Below, piece by piece: positions 7,443 to 12,902 of a DNA stretch of 12,902 nucleotides; within the stretch, counting starts at the first letter, position 1; each line of letters opens with the position of its first letter. Both the position numbers and the translations under genes were made by a program. Where the stretch lies: NCBI GenBank assembly GCA_016550415.1, contig JABXGU010000275.1, positions 1 to 12,902 on the forward strand. Reading direction: 5' to 3'. This DNA comes from an archaeon. Lineage in GTDB: Archaea > Asgardarchaeota > Hermodarchaeia > Hermodarchaeales > Hermodarchaeaceae. The notes under the pieces were generated by a model. That model had not been told where the DNA came from, made no database searches, and saw only the letters and a list, made by a program, of their open reading frames with translations.

Positions 7443-8239
7443 TTCTGTAATACACGACGTAAAGCTGCTATTGTTTCCTGAACCTCTGTATCCTGTGCCG
7501 TTGCACGCAAGAAGAGCTCCTCAAGAGTTCCTTCAGATTTAAGCTTCGTTCTTAACTCCTTGACTGTACCTTCAGCGACAAGTTGACCCTCATTTATAAT
7601 GCCTATGCGAGTGCAAAGAACCTCGGCAATTTCTAGGATATGGCTGCTGAACAGAATTGCCCCACCATCAGCCAAATGTAAGTTCAGTATATCCTTAAAC
7701 ACACGAGCAGAACGAGCATCCAAACCACTAAAAGGCTCATCCAGCACTAGCAGCGGCGGGGAATGAATAAGTGCACTAATAACACTGACTTTTTGTCGAG
7801 TTCCATGACTCAATGTGGCGATTGGTTTGTCATAATATTCTTCAAGCTCAAAGGCTTCAACAAATGTTTGAATCCGAGTCTTCACTTCATGTTGCTCCAA
7901 CCTACGAACCGAAGTGATGAAGTCGAAGAATTCCCTTGGCGTAAGAGATTCATAGAGGATATGGTCTTCAGGAACGAGACCAATACGTTGCTTCACTTCA
8001 ATTGGATGGGTCATTGGGTTATACCCAAAGACCTCCACCGTTCCCGAGGTGCATTCAAGCAAACCACAAATCATTCGTACACTCGTTGTTTTTCCAGCAC
8101 CGTTTGGTCCGAGAAGGCCATAAACTTCACTTGGTGCCACAGTGAAGGAAAGATCGTTTACTGCCACGGTGTCACCGAAGTGGCGTACGAGATTTTTGGC
8201 TATGATAGGTTTTTCATTGCTTTTCATGGATTGTGTCAT
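7439..8239 (-). CDS. ABC exporter ATP-binding subunit
   Basis: This 266-residue nucleotide-binding protein energises the permease encoded immediately after it. Walker A GPNGAGKTT is at residues 44-52. The Q-loop region GLVPEDHILYESLT is at 87-100, with Glu in place of Gln, as is common in ABC-2 exporters. The signature LSHGTRQKVS is at 143-152, Walker B LLVLDEPFSGLD begins at 163, and the switch His is at 200 (LFSSH). All catalytic elements are present. The C-terminal 50 residues resemble the usual ABC-2 ATPase extension. The ATG at 8239 has AGGAG about nine bases upstream. The gene ends in an ATGA overlap with the permease, and its 5' leader region of 267 bases contains a good TATA-like box, so it probably opens the operon. 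Confidence 0.94.
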   Translation of the reverse strand: MTQSMKSNEKPIIAKNLVRHFGDTVAVNDLSFTVAPSEVYGLLGPNGAGKTTSVRMICGLLECTSGTVEVFGYNPMTHPIEVKQRIGLVPEDHILYESLTPREFFDFITSVRRLEQHEVKTRIQTFVEAFELEEYYDKPIATLSHGTRQKVSVISALIHSPPLLVLDEPFSGLDARSARVFKDILNLHLADGGAILFSSHILEIAEVLCTRIGIINEGQLVAEGTVKELRTKLKSEGTLEELFLRATAQDTEVQETIAALRRVLQK

Positions 8240-8349
8240 TTGGGAATTCTCCTGTATTGATTTTTCATCAGTGTTCCTCTTTACTTATTTTTTGCAGCAA
8301 GTTCAGCTGTGCAGAATTTTACCACATGTATACTATATTTTGGTAAACA

Positions 8350-8357
8350 TTTATAAT
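8350..8357 (-). promoter_or_regulatory. TATA-like box of the ABC operon
   Basis: On the minus strand ATTATAAA stands about 110 bases before the ATPase start codon, in a locally AT-rich setting. It is the best archaeal TATA match in the gap. Transcription would start near 8325 and give a leader of about 85 bases. Closer AT-rich stretches cannot be excluded. Confidence 0.35.
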
Positions 8358-8423
8358 CTTTTGGAATAGGGAAAGATTGCTCTTCTATTCAAAGCTAAGA
8401 CTTGCCACATCCAATAGCTACCA

Positions 8424-8444
8424 GTTGCAGCAACAAGCCGCAAC
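8424..8444. repeat. 8-base hairpin in the intergenic region
   Basis: GTTGCAGC (8424-8431) and GCCGCAAC (8437-8444) pair over eight positions around AACAA. In the minus-strand transcript the stem has seven Watson-Crick pairs and one G-U, with loop UUGUU. On the other strand that position would be an A-C mismatch, so folding favours the minus-strand RNA. It lies between the MFS stop and the ABC operon TATA-like box. It could be part of the MFS 3' end. Confidence 0.4.
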
Positions 8445-8475
8445 ATCGGTTAAGTTCCCCTAAGAGTTTGAAGCT

Positions 8476-8481
8476 AAAAAA
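8476..8481 (-). terminator. oligo-U run after the MFS gene
   Basis: Six A on the plus strand give six U in the minus-strand transcript, 26 bases after the MFS stop codon. This fits an archaeal U-run terminator, weak but well placed, with the hairpin at 8424-8444 following it. Confidence 0.3.
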
Positions 8482-8506
8482 CTTCTGAAAGCAGCAACGT
8501 AGGAAT

Positions 8507-9745
8507 TTACTGTGAATCACTAGCTTTCGTACGAGGATTAACGAAGGGAACAATTGCAGCAGCCAAGAGTGCAAGAAGAGCAAGTACTAGGAAGCCAATT
8601 GTCCAAGTACCGTAGATTAACTTGCAGTAACTAATGAGTGGAATACCAAGAGCGCCCATTCCAAAGCGAGCAAAGAAACTGTATCCGAATAATTTGCCAC
8701 GATTATTGGGTGATGAGAGCAAAGCAACCATAGTGTTTATGGCGGCTTGAGCAGAAAAAAAGGCAAAACCGAAGAGAAGAATAGCAGAGATAAGTATTGC
8801 ATCGTTGAGTAGGGTTGCAGCATATGGCAATGAGAGGAGAAGTAATGAGATAAAGGAAAGACAACTCGTATAGAGTATTGTTTTCTTCCAACCAATCTTA
8901 TCCGAAAGACGCCCGCCCACCTCCTGACCAAAAGCACCAGCAAGGTAGATTAGTGTGCCAAGAAAACCAGCCAATACTAAAATTGCTGACAACTCACTGG
9001 TCAGATATATGGGAAGAGCTGTAATAGCTCCACGGTAGTGCATCCCGCGAGCGATAAAAACTATAGATAATAGACCCAAAGCCGGGATTGACAATGAGCT
9101 AAATACACTGTTGTTCAATTTTGGTTCCTTGAGGATGGACTCCTCAGATTCAGTCTCTTCAAATCTGACTTTTAAGCAGACAACAGCGACAAGAGCTGCA
9201 GTGCAGGCTAGAAAGATGAAGATAATTGGCCAGTAGATGGTACTAAGGATTAGTGATGATATTATTGGTGATGAAGCTTGACCAATACTACCACCAATAC
9301 CATGTCGGCCCAAAGCTTTTCCTCTGTTTTCAACGAAGGTCTTAGATATCCACGTAGTACCTGCAGGATGATAGAGACCAGCACCAAAGCTGTAGAGAAC
9401 AAAGAAAATAGCTATTGTAAGTAAACCCATAGGCCATAGGAAAAAGAGACCAAGACCTGAAATCACTGAGAAGGAAAATCCCAGAGAGATGGTCTTTTTT
9501 GGACCATATTTGTCACAGAGTACACCTGCTGGAAGGGCACCTAAACCAAAAATAAAGTATGCCGGAGTGTTAAGCAACACTACCACAAGCCATTCTTGAT
9601 CTGTGGGCACAGCAGTTACTTCAAGTAGCTTAGCCGTGATGTAGGGTAGTGCTAGCATCAGAAGATGAACTAAGCCGTGGGCAGTTCCTGTGACCAATAG
9701 AGTCGTATTTTTTGCATTCAAGGCGTCCTCCCATTTCAACGACAC
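8507..9745 (-). CDS. MFS transporter, fosmidomycin-resistance-like
   Basis: This 412-residue major facilitator protein has about 12 hydrophobic helices. Motif A is LPAGVLCDKYGPKK at residues 71-84, and its second-half counterpart GGRLSDKIGWKK is at 277-288. The early HGLVHLLMLALP and the GAGLYHPAGTTWISK segment near 121-135 recall the Fsr (fosmidomycin resistance) group of drug exporters; the substrate is otherwise unknown. A charged acidic loop (about 193-211, rich in Glu) separates the halves. The start is GTG at 9745, with AGGT about nine bases upstream. It is divergent from the next MFS gene, with 110 bases between them and a perfect 12-base palindrome in the gap, so the two carriers may be controlled together. 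Confidence is high for MFS and low for the subfamily. Confidence 0.85.
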   Translation of the reverse strand: MSLKWEDALNAKNTTLLVTGTAHGLVHLLMLALPYITAKLLEVTAVPTDQEWLVVVLLNTPAYFIFGLGALPAGVLCDKYGPKKTISLGFSFSVISGLGLFFLWPMGLLTIAIFFVLYSFGAGLYHPAGTTWISKTFVENRGKALGRHGIGGSIGQASSPIISSLILSTIYWPIIFIFLACTAALVAVVCLKVRFEETESEESILKEPKLNNSVFSSLSIPALGLLSIVFIARGMHYRGAITALPIYLTSELSAILVLAGFLGTLIYLAGAFGQEVGGRLSDKIGWKKTILYTSCLSFISLLLLSLPYAATLLNDAILISAILLFGFAFFSAQAAINTMVALLSSPNNRGKLFGYSFFARFGMGALGIPLISYCKLIYGTWTIGFLVLALLALLAAAIVPFVNPRTKASDSQ

Positions 9746-9816
9746 ACCTTTAAGACCTTTTCACATCGAGTAGGAGAACCCCGATATTGAAAGCCCATGC
9801 TTTTTACGTGTACCAA

Positions 9817-9828
9817 GACCATATGGTC
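9817..9828. promoter_or_regulatory. perfect palindrome between divergent MFS genes
   Basis: GACCATATGGTC is a perfect 12-base palindrome inside the 110-base divergent intergenic region. It lies 72 bases from one GTG start and 28 from the other. A TTTTTA stretch at about 9801-9806 could act as a TATA-type element nearby. Palindromes of this size bind dimeric regulators of the MarR or TetR kind, but no regulator gene is adjacent. Confidence 0.4.
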
Positions 9829-9855
9829 GTCAAGATTGTAACAAGGTGAGTACAA

Positions 9856-11229
9856 GTGTCAGCTGAGGCAAAAAATTCTACACCAAATGAGTGGAAACGC
9901 CAAGACCGAATGACCTATGCAATCCTCTTTATCTTGTCTATTGTAATAAGCGCAGCCAGTGCCCTACTTCCCCCAATGACAGGCATCATGGTACCTCTAC
10001 TTGGCATACCAGGTGACGACTGGATTGGATTCATAGTTACAAGCTTCCTATTCATATCCGGTTTCGCCGCCATACCCTGGGCGTATCTTGCAGATCGCAC
10101 CACAAGACGTAGACTCCTAATAATTAGCACATTCTTCTGGACTTTTTGGTTTCTTCCCATCATTCTTCCGACAACCAATTATTGGACTCTCTTCCTTTTC
10201 TACTGTATTGCAGCCATTGGTATTGGCGCCATAGCACCATTAAGTCTAAGCCTCACTATTGATTGTGTACCAGCCAAATTACGTTCCACCACCTTTGGAT
10301 TACTTGGAACTGCCGCCGGAGTAGGCTATGGTTTTGGCTATATTCTCAGTGGACTTCTGGTAGAAACATTTGGATGGCAAACACCCTTCCTTGTCATTAT
10401 AGTCGTTGGTTTTTGTGCCGGGCTACTCCTCTTCTTCACAAGGGAACCCCCTCGTGGACAGCACGATGAAGCTTTAGCTGATTTACACAGCGTACACGGT
10501 GTTTACACCTACCGACTAAGTCGCACTGATCTTATACGAATGTGGCGTAAACCCTCAAACATCTGGCTTGTCTTAGTTGGCATCATTGCTATTATTCCCA
10601 CAGCAGCTTTTGGCGCCTGGGCTGTCCGATGGCTCAATGTGGATCACAGCCTTGGCATCTTTGTAGCCACATTATTTGTTACGCTAGCCCTTGCTAGCCA
10701 AATACTTGGAGCCGCCTTCTTTGGGCGAATGGGAGACAAACTCTTCAACAAGGATAAAAGAGGACGTGCAAAGCTAATCTTACTTTGCTGCCTTTGTGCG
10801 GGACCAATCCTAATCCTAGCTTGCATCTACCCCTTCTCAGCTACACCAAGTACAACTATTTTTGACCTACTACTGAATCCAATTAGCATAGCATTCTTTT
10901 GTCTAATATCTGTGGGGAATTTCTTCGATGCAGGAATTAGTCCACTAATATATGTTAGTGCAGGTGACATCAACCCTCCTGAAATCCGTAGCACTGCAAT
11001 GTCTCTTCACCTTCTTGCACACGTTATTGGCGTTGGATTTGGCACCCAGCTCACTCCCTCCCTTGCAGTAATCTTCTTTGGTGGCTTCTATTCTCCCTCC
11101 CTTGCATCGATTTGCCTCTTTTTCTTCATCGCAGCCGCACTAACCATACCCATTCTCAGTCATATCATGAAGGATATCAAAACCACGGAAACGGATATTA
11201 TTGAGCGGGCTAGAACCTCTATTGGTTAA
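9856..11229 (+). CDS. MFS transporter, Spinster-like
   Basis: This 457-residue major facilitator carrier has about 12 helices, with motif A YLADRTTRRR at residues 77-86 and a matching FFGRMGDK...KDKRGR in the second half. After helix 6 comes EPPRG at 197-201, a feature of Spinster-type carriers, which in other organisms move sphingolipids or lysolipids; organic anion or drug transport is equally possible here. The long cytoplasmic loop (about 196-233) contains His and acidic residues. The GTG at 9856 has AAGGTGAG just upstream, which supports this start. The gene is divergent from the Fsr-like MFS gene. It is followed on the same strand by the ketoacyl synthase gene after 76 bases with no obvious U-run, so read-through into that gene is possible. 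Confidence 0.87.
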   Translation: MSAEAKNSTPNEWKRQDRMTYAILFILSIVISAASALLPPMTGIMVPLLGIPGDDWIGFIVTSFLFISGFAAIPWAYLADRTTRRRLLIISTFFWTFWFLPIILPTTNYWTLFLFYCIAAIGIGAIAPLSLSLTIDCVPAKLRSTTFGLLGTAAGVGYGFGYILSGLLVETFGWQTPFLVIIVVGFCAGLLLFFTREPPRGQHDEALADLHSVHGVYTYRLSRTDLIRMWRKPSNIWLVLVGIIAIIPTAAFGAWAVRWLNVDHSLGIFVATLFVTLALASQILGAAFFGRMGDKLFNKDKRGRAKLILLCCLCAGPILILACIYPFSATPSTTIFDLLLNPISIAFFCLISVGNFFDAGISPLIYVSAGDINPPEIRSTAMSLHLLAHVIGVGFGTQLTPSLAVIFFGGFYSPSLASICLFFFIAAALTIPILSHIMKDIKTTETDIIERARTSIG

Positions 11230-11305
11230 AACAGAAAAAACTCTAAACCAAAAAAGACCTAAAGGATGCAATATGGTTCTAGCTATCCATTGAGGAAGTG
11301 ATAGG

Positions 11306-12328
11306 ATGTCAGATGCCCCGATTACTGTTGGCATAGTTAGTACTGGTGTATACCTACCAAAGTACCGTCACACTGCTGCATACATTTCTGAGCAAAGTGG
11401 AATTCCTGAAGAGATATTAAAAACAAAGTTTGGACTACTTAGCAAGACAGTGGCAGGACCAGAAGATGGAACCATTTCCATGGGAATTAAAGCTGCCAAT
11501 ACTGCAATCGAAAAAGCCCCAAAAATCAAACCAGAAGACATTGATGTAATTCTTTGGACGGGAGAAAATTTCATTGAACGACCTATGGTTGTAGCAGGCG
11601 TAAAGCTTGCCTATGAGATTGAAGCCAATAATTGCTGGTCCCTAGACCTTAATGCCCGTTGTGCCACCTTGATGGCTGGCTTTAAATTTGCTAAAGCTCT
11701 CATGGTCTCTGACCCAGAAGTTAATACTGTCCTTCTAGCAAGTGGTTACCGTAATTGCGATTTAATCGATTATAAGAATGAAAATAGCCGTTTCCTGTTT
11801 AGCCTAGCAGCAAGTGGAGTTGCAGCGATTCTCCAACGCGACTACCCCAAAAACCAAGTTCTCGAGACATCAATTATTACAGATGGTGCCTTCGCTGACG
11901 ACGTTTATGTTCCAGCAGGTGGAACTGAGCATCCAATCACTTGCGAAGCAATTGAGAAGAGGTTACAATTTCTACATGTTCCTAATCCAGCCAGTATGAA
12001 GGATCGTCTTGACAAAATATCTATGCAAAACTTTCTACGAGTCGTGCAAACTGCAACGAAACAAAGCGGCTACAGGGTCAGTGACATTGATTATTTGGCG
12101 CTACTACACATGAAACGCAGTGCCTTTACCTATGTTGTCAATGAACTCGGTCTCACCATGGACCAGACAACATATTTTGAAGAGTACGGCCATATGGGTC
12201 AAAATGACGCTATCGTTTCAATCGAAGTCGGGCTTCGTCAAGGCAAAATCAAGCCAGGCGATCTTGTCTGTATGGCTGCTGCTGGAATAGGCTATTCTTG
12301 GTCAGCCACTTGCATCAAATGGGGTTGA
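11306..12328 (+). CDS. ketoacyl-ACP synthase III-like condensing enzyme
   Basis: This 340-residue thiolase-fold enzyme is of the KAS III / HMG-CoA synthase superfamily. The nucleophile is Cys119 in DLNARCATLMAGF, matching the DxNxxC of FabH, and His268 in LALLHMKRSAF fits the second catalytic position. At the third position, where FabH has Asn in GNTSAAS, this protein has YGHMGQND (294-301), so Asp301 or His296 must serve. The C-terminal GKIKPGDLVCMAAAGIGYSW is typical. It probably joins or transfers acyl groups from CoA or carrier protein; an HMG-CoA synthase role is less likely from the motifs. The ATG at 11306 is preceded by AGGAAGTGAT (11293-11302), a near-perfect Shine-Dalgarno. It may be co-transcribed with the upstream MFS gene and is convergent with the PAS gene. 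Confidence 0.87.
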   Translation: MSDAPITVGIVSTGVYLPKYRHTAAYISEQSGIPEEILKTKFGLLSKTVAGPEDGTISMGIKAANTAIEKAPKIKPEDIDVILWTGENFIERPMVVAGVKLAYEIEANNCWSLDLNARCATLMAGFKFAKALMVSDPEVNTVLLASGYRNCDLIDYKNENSRFLFSLAASGVAAILQRDYPKNQVLETSIITDGAFADDVYVPAGGTEHPITCEAIEKRLQFLHVPNPASMKDRLDKISMQNFLRVVQTATKQSGYRVSDIDYLALLHMKRSAFTYVVNELGLTMDQTTYFEEYGHMGQNDAIVSIEVGLRQGKIKPGDLVCMAAAGIGYSWSATCIKWG

Positions 12329-12342
12329 GATTTAAGACCCAG

Positions 12343-12756
12343 CTATTTTTCTGATAGCAGACGTTTTTCGCCTTTGATCTCCTTAATATCAGTGATATCT
12401 TGAGTAACCTCAAGAACGCCCAGGTATTCGCCTTTCGCGTTTCGAACAGGGAAATACCGAATGTAGATTACTCTTCCCTTGAGGTTTATCCAGAACTCAG
12501 CAAAATCACGTTTTCCAGCCTTGAAATCATCTATAATCTGGTTAACCACATGAAGACTTTTCTTAGGATGACAAGCTTGTACTTTTCGACCAATCACAGC
12601 CTTTGTTCGATGAAAGATGCGATGCCCAGATTCACTATAGAATTTTACCTGACCTTCAGCGTCGACAAAAGTGATATCGACAGGTAGTGTATTGAAAACA
12701 GCTTCGATTACTTCAAAGGAGAGAGAACCCGTTCCAAAGGTAACTAGACCAGTCAT
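12343..12756 (-). CDS. stand-alone PAS sensor protein, DUF438 C-terminal type
   Basis: This 137-residue protein consists almost wholly of one PAS domain (about residues 15-127). It carries NTLPVDITFVDAEGQVKFYS (22-41), VQACHPKKSLHVV (59-71), EFWINLKGRVIYIRYFPVR (87-105) and the closing LEVTQDITDIK. These blocks match the PAS domain that usually ends DUF438/hemerythrin-type proteins; here the N-terminal partner domains are absent. No kinase, DNA-binding or methyl-accepting part is present, so it may sense a ligand or redox state and act through a partner. Cys62-His63-Pro64 are conserved in this type. The ATG at 12756 has AGGAAGTGAT three bases upstream and a TATA-like box at 12814-12821. Its stop is 14 bases from that of the convergent ketoacyl synthase gene. 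Confidence 0.85.
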   Translation of the reverse strand: MTGLVTFGTGSLSFEVIEAVFNTLPVDITFVDAEGQVKFYSESGHRIFHRTKAVIGRKVQACHPKKSLHVVNQIIDDFKAGKRDFAEFWINLKGRVIYIRYFPVRNAKGEYLGVLEVTQDITDIKEIKGEKRLLSEK

Positions 12757-12813
12757 TTCATCACTTCCTTTAAGATAACGCCTATAAAACCTGATTAATT
12801 GAGGCGCTTTGTG

Positions 12814-12821
12814 TTTATAAA
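12814..12821 (-). promoter_or_regulatory. TATA-like box of the PAS gene
   Basis: TTTATAAA lies within a T-rich stretch about 58 bases before the ATG on the minus strand. A transcription start about 25 bases downstream, near 12790, would leave a leader of about 33 bases that includes the strong Shine-Dalgarno AGGAAGTGAT. This is the cleanest promoter-like site in the window. Confidence 0.5.
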
Positions 12822-12902
12822 AAAAGGAATTTTAAGGTAGCAAAAAAGCTTTCTAACTTTTCATAGATGAAGAAAATCAATAATAGAACTTGTTAAAAAA
12901 GA

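Larger units (their letters stand above)
8240..8506 (-). other. intergenic leader region of the ABC operon
   Basis: No gene was recognised in this gap. Read on the minus strand it holds, in order, an oligo-U run just after the upstream MFS gene, a hairpin at 8424-8444, a TATA-like element at 8350-8357, and the AGGAG ribosome site of the ATPase gene. The octamer GCAGCAAC appears at 8427-8434 and again at 8490-8497. A small protein reading of 8395-8583 on the minus strand overlaps the MFS end and is not convincing. Confidence 0.4.

Noticed and set aside
7439..8239. LSHG signature and Gln-to-Glu Q-loop of the ATPase as signs of a degenerate enzyme
   Set aside because: Both variants are common among active ABC-2 exporter ATPases, and Walker A, Walker B and the switch His are intact.
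7763..8260. Open frame of 165 codons on the plus strand
   Set aside because: It lies antisense to the ABC ATPase, which has every catalytic motif. The translated product is Cys/Phe/His-rich with no family features, as expected of a shadow frame.
10263..10469. Short plus-strand open frame inside the Spinster-like MFS gene
   Set aside because: It is a shadow of the MFS coding frame; tryptophan-rich composition and no start context.
1..12902. CRISPR array, tRNA, rRNA, transposon ends or origin
   Set aside because: On reading the intergenic gaps I saw no regularly spaced repeats, no tRNA-like cloverleaf and no transposase or integrase. Short repeats found were isolated pairs only.

Overview
The window looks like a chromosomal segment from a moderately AT-rich archaeon. 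Four signs support this. There is an AfpA-type archaeoflavoprotein. There is an iron-sulfur flavoprotein (Isf) with the compact cysteine motif. The inositol-1-phosphate synthase is of the short archaeal/actinobacterial type. Several starts have TATA-like boxes, some together with Shine-Dalgarno (SD) sites of the GGAGGTGAT kind. The phylum cannot be fixed from this sequence alone; an Asgard or euryarchaeal lineage is a guess. No rRNA, tRNA, CRISPR array, transposase, phage gene or origin was recognised.

Layout. Bases 1-242 are AT-rich with no gene. Then come a small three-helix membrane protein (243-656, +), a decayed 3' remnant of a second inositol-1-phosphate synthase gene (about 696-885, -) and an FkbM-family methyltransferase (932-1678, +). 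The intact inositol-1-phosphate synthase (1813-2880, -) is convergent with the methyltransferase. Next is a divergent redox pair, AfpA-like flavoprotein (3048-3596, -) and Isf (3692-4315, +). A block of transport genes follows: an MFS carrier of the sugar:cation symporter look (4379-5641, -), an ABC exporter operon of permease and ATPase joined by an ATGA overlap (5727-8239, -), and two divergent MFS carriers that both start with GTG (8507-9745, - and 9856-11229, +). Last are a ketoacyl synthase III-like enzyme (11306-12328, +) and a small stand-alone PAS protein (12343-12756, -), whose stop codons are 14 bases apart.

How the genes relate. Inositol-1-phosphate synthase makes the head-group precursor for inositol lipids or inositol-based solutes. 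AfpA and Isf are both, by family, FMN proteins that take electrons from ferredoxin and share one intergenic promoter region. The ABC pair is certainly one unit. The other transporters have no substrate evidence.

No clear new multi-gene system is visible. The items most worth a second look are the synthase relic next to a methyltransferase with different arginine codon use, the AfpA/Isf pair, the non-canonical third active-site position in the ketoacyl synthase, and the palindrome between the divergent MFS genes.
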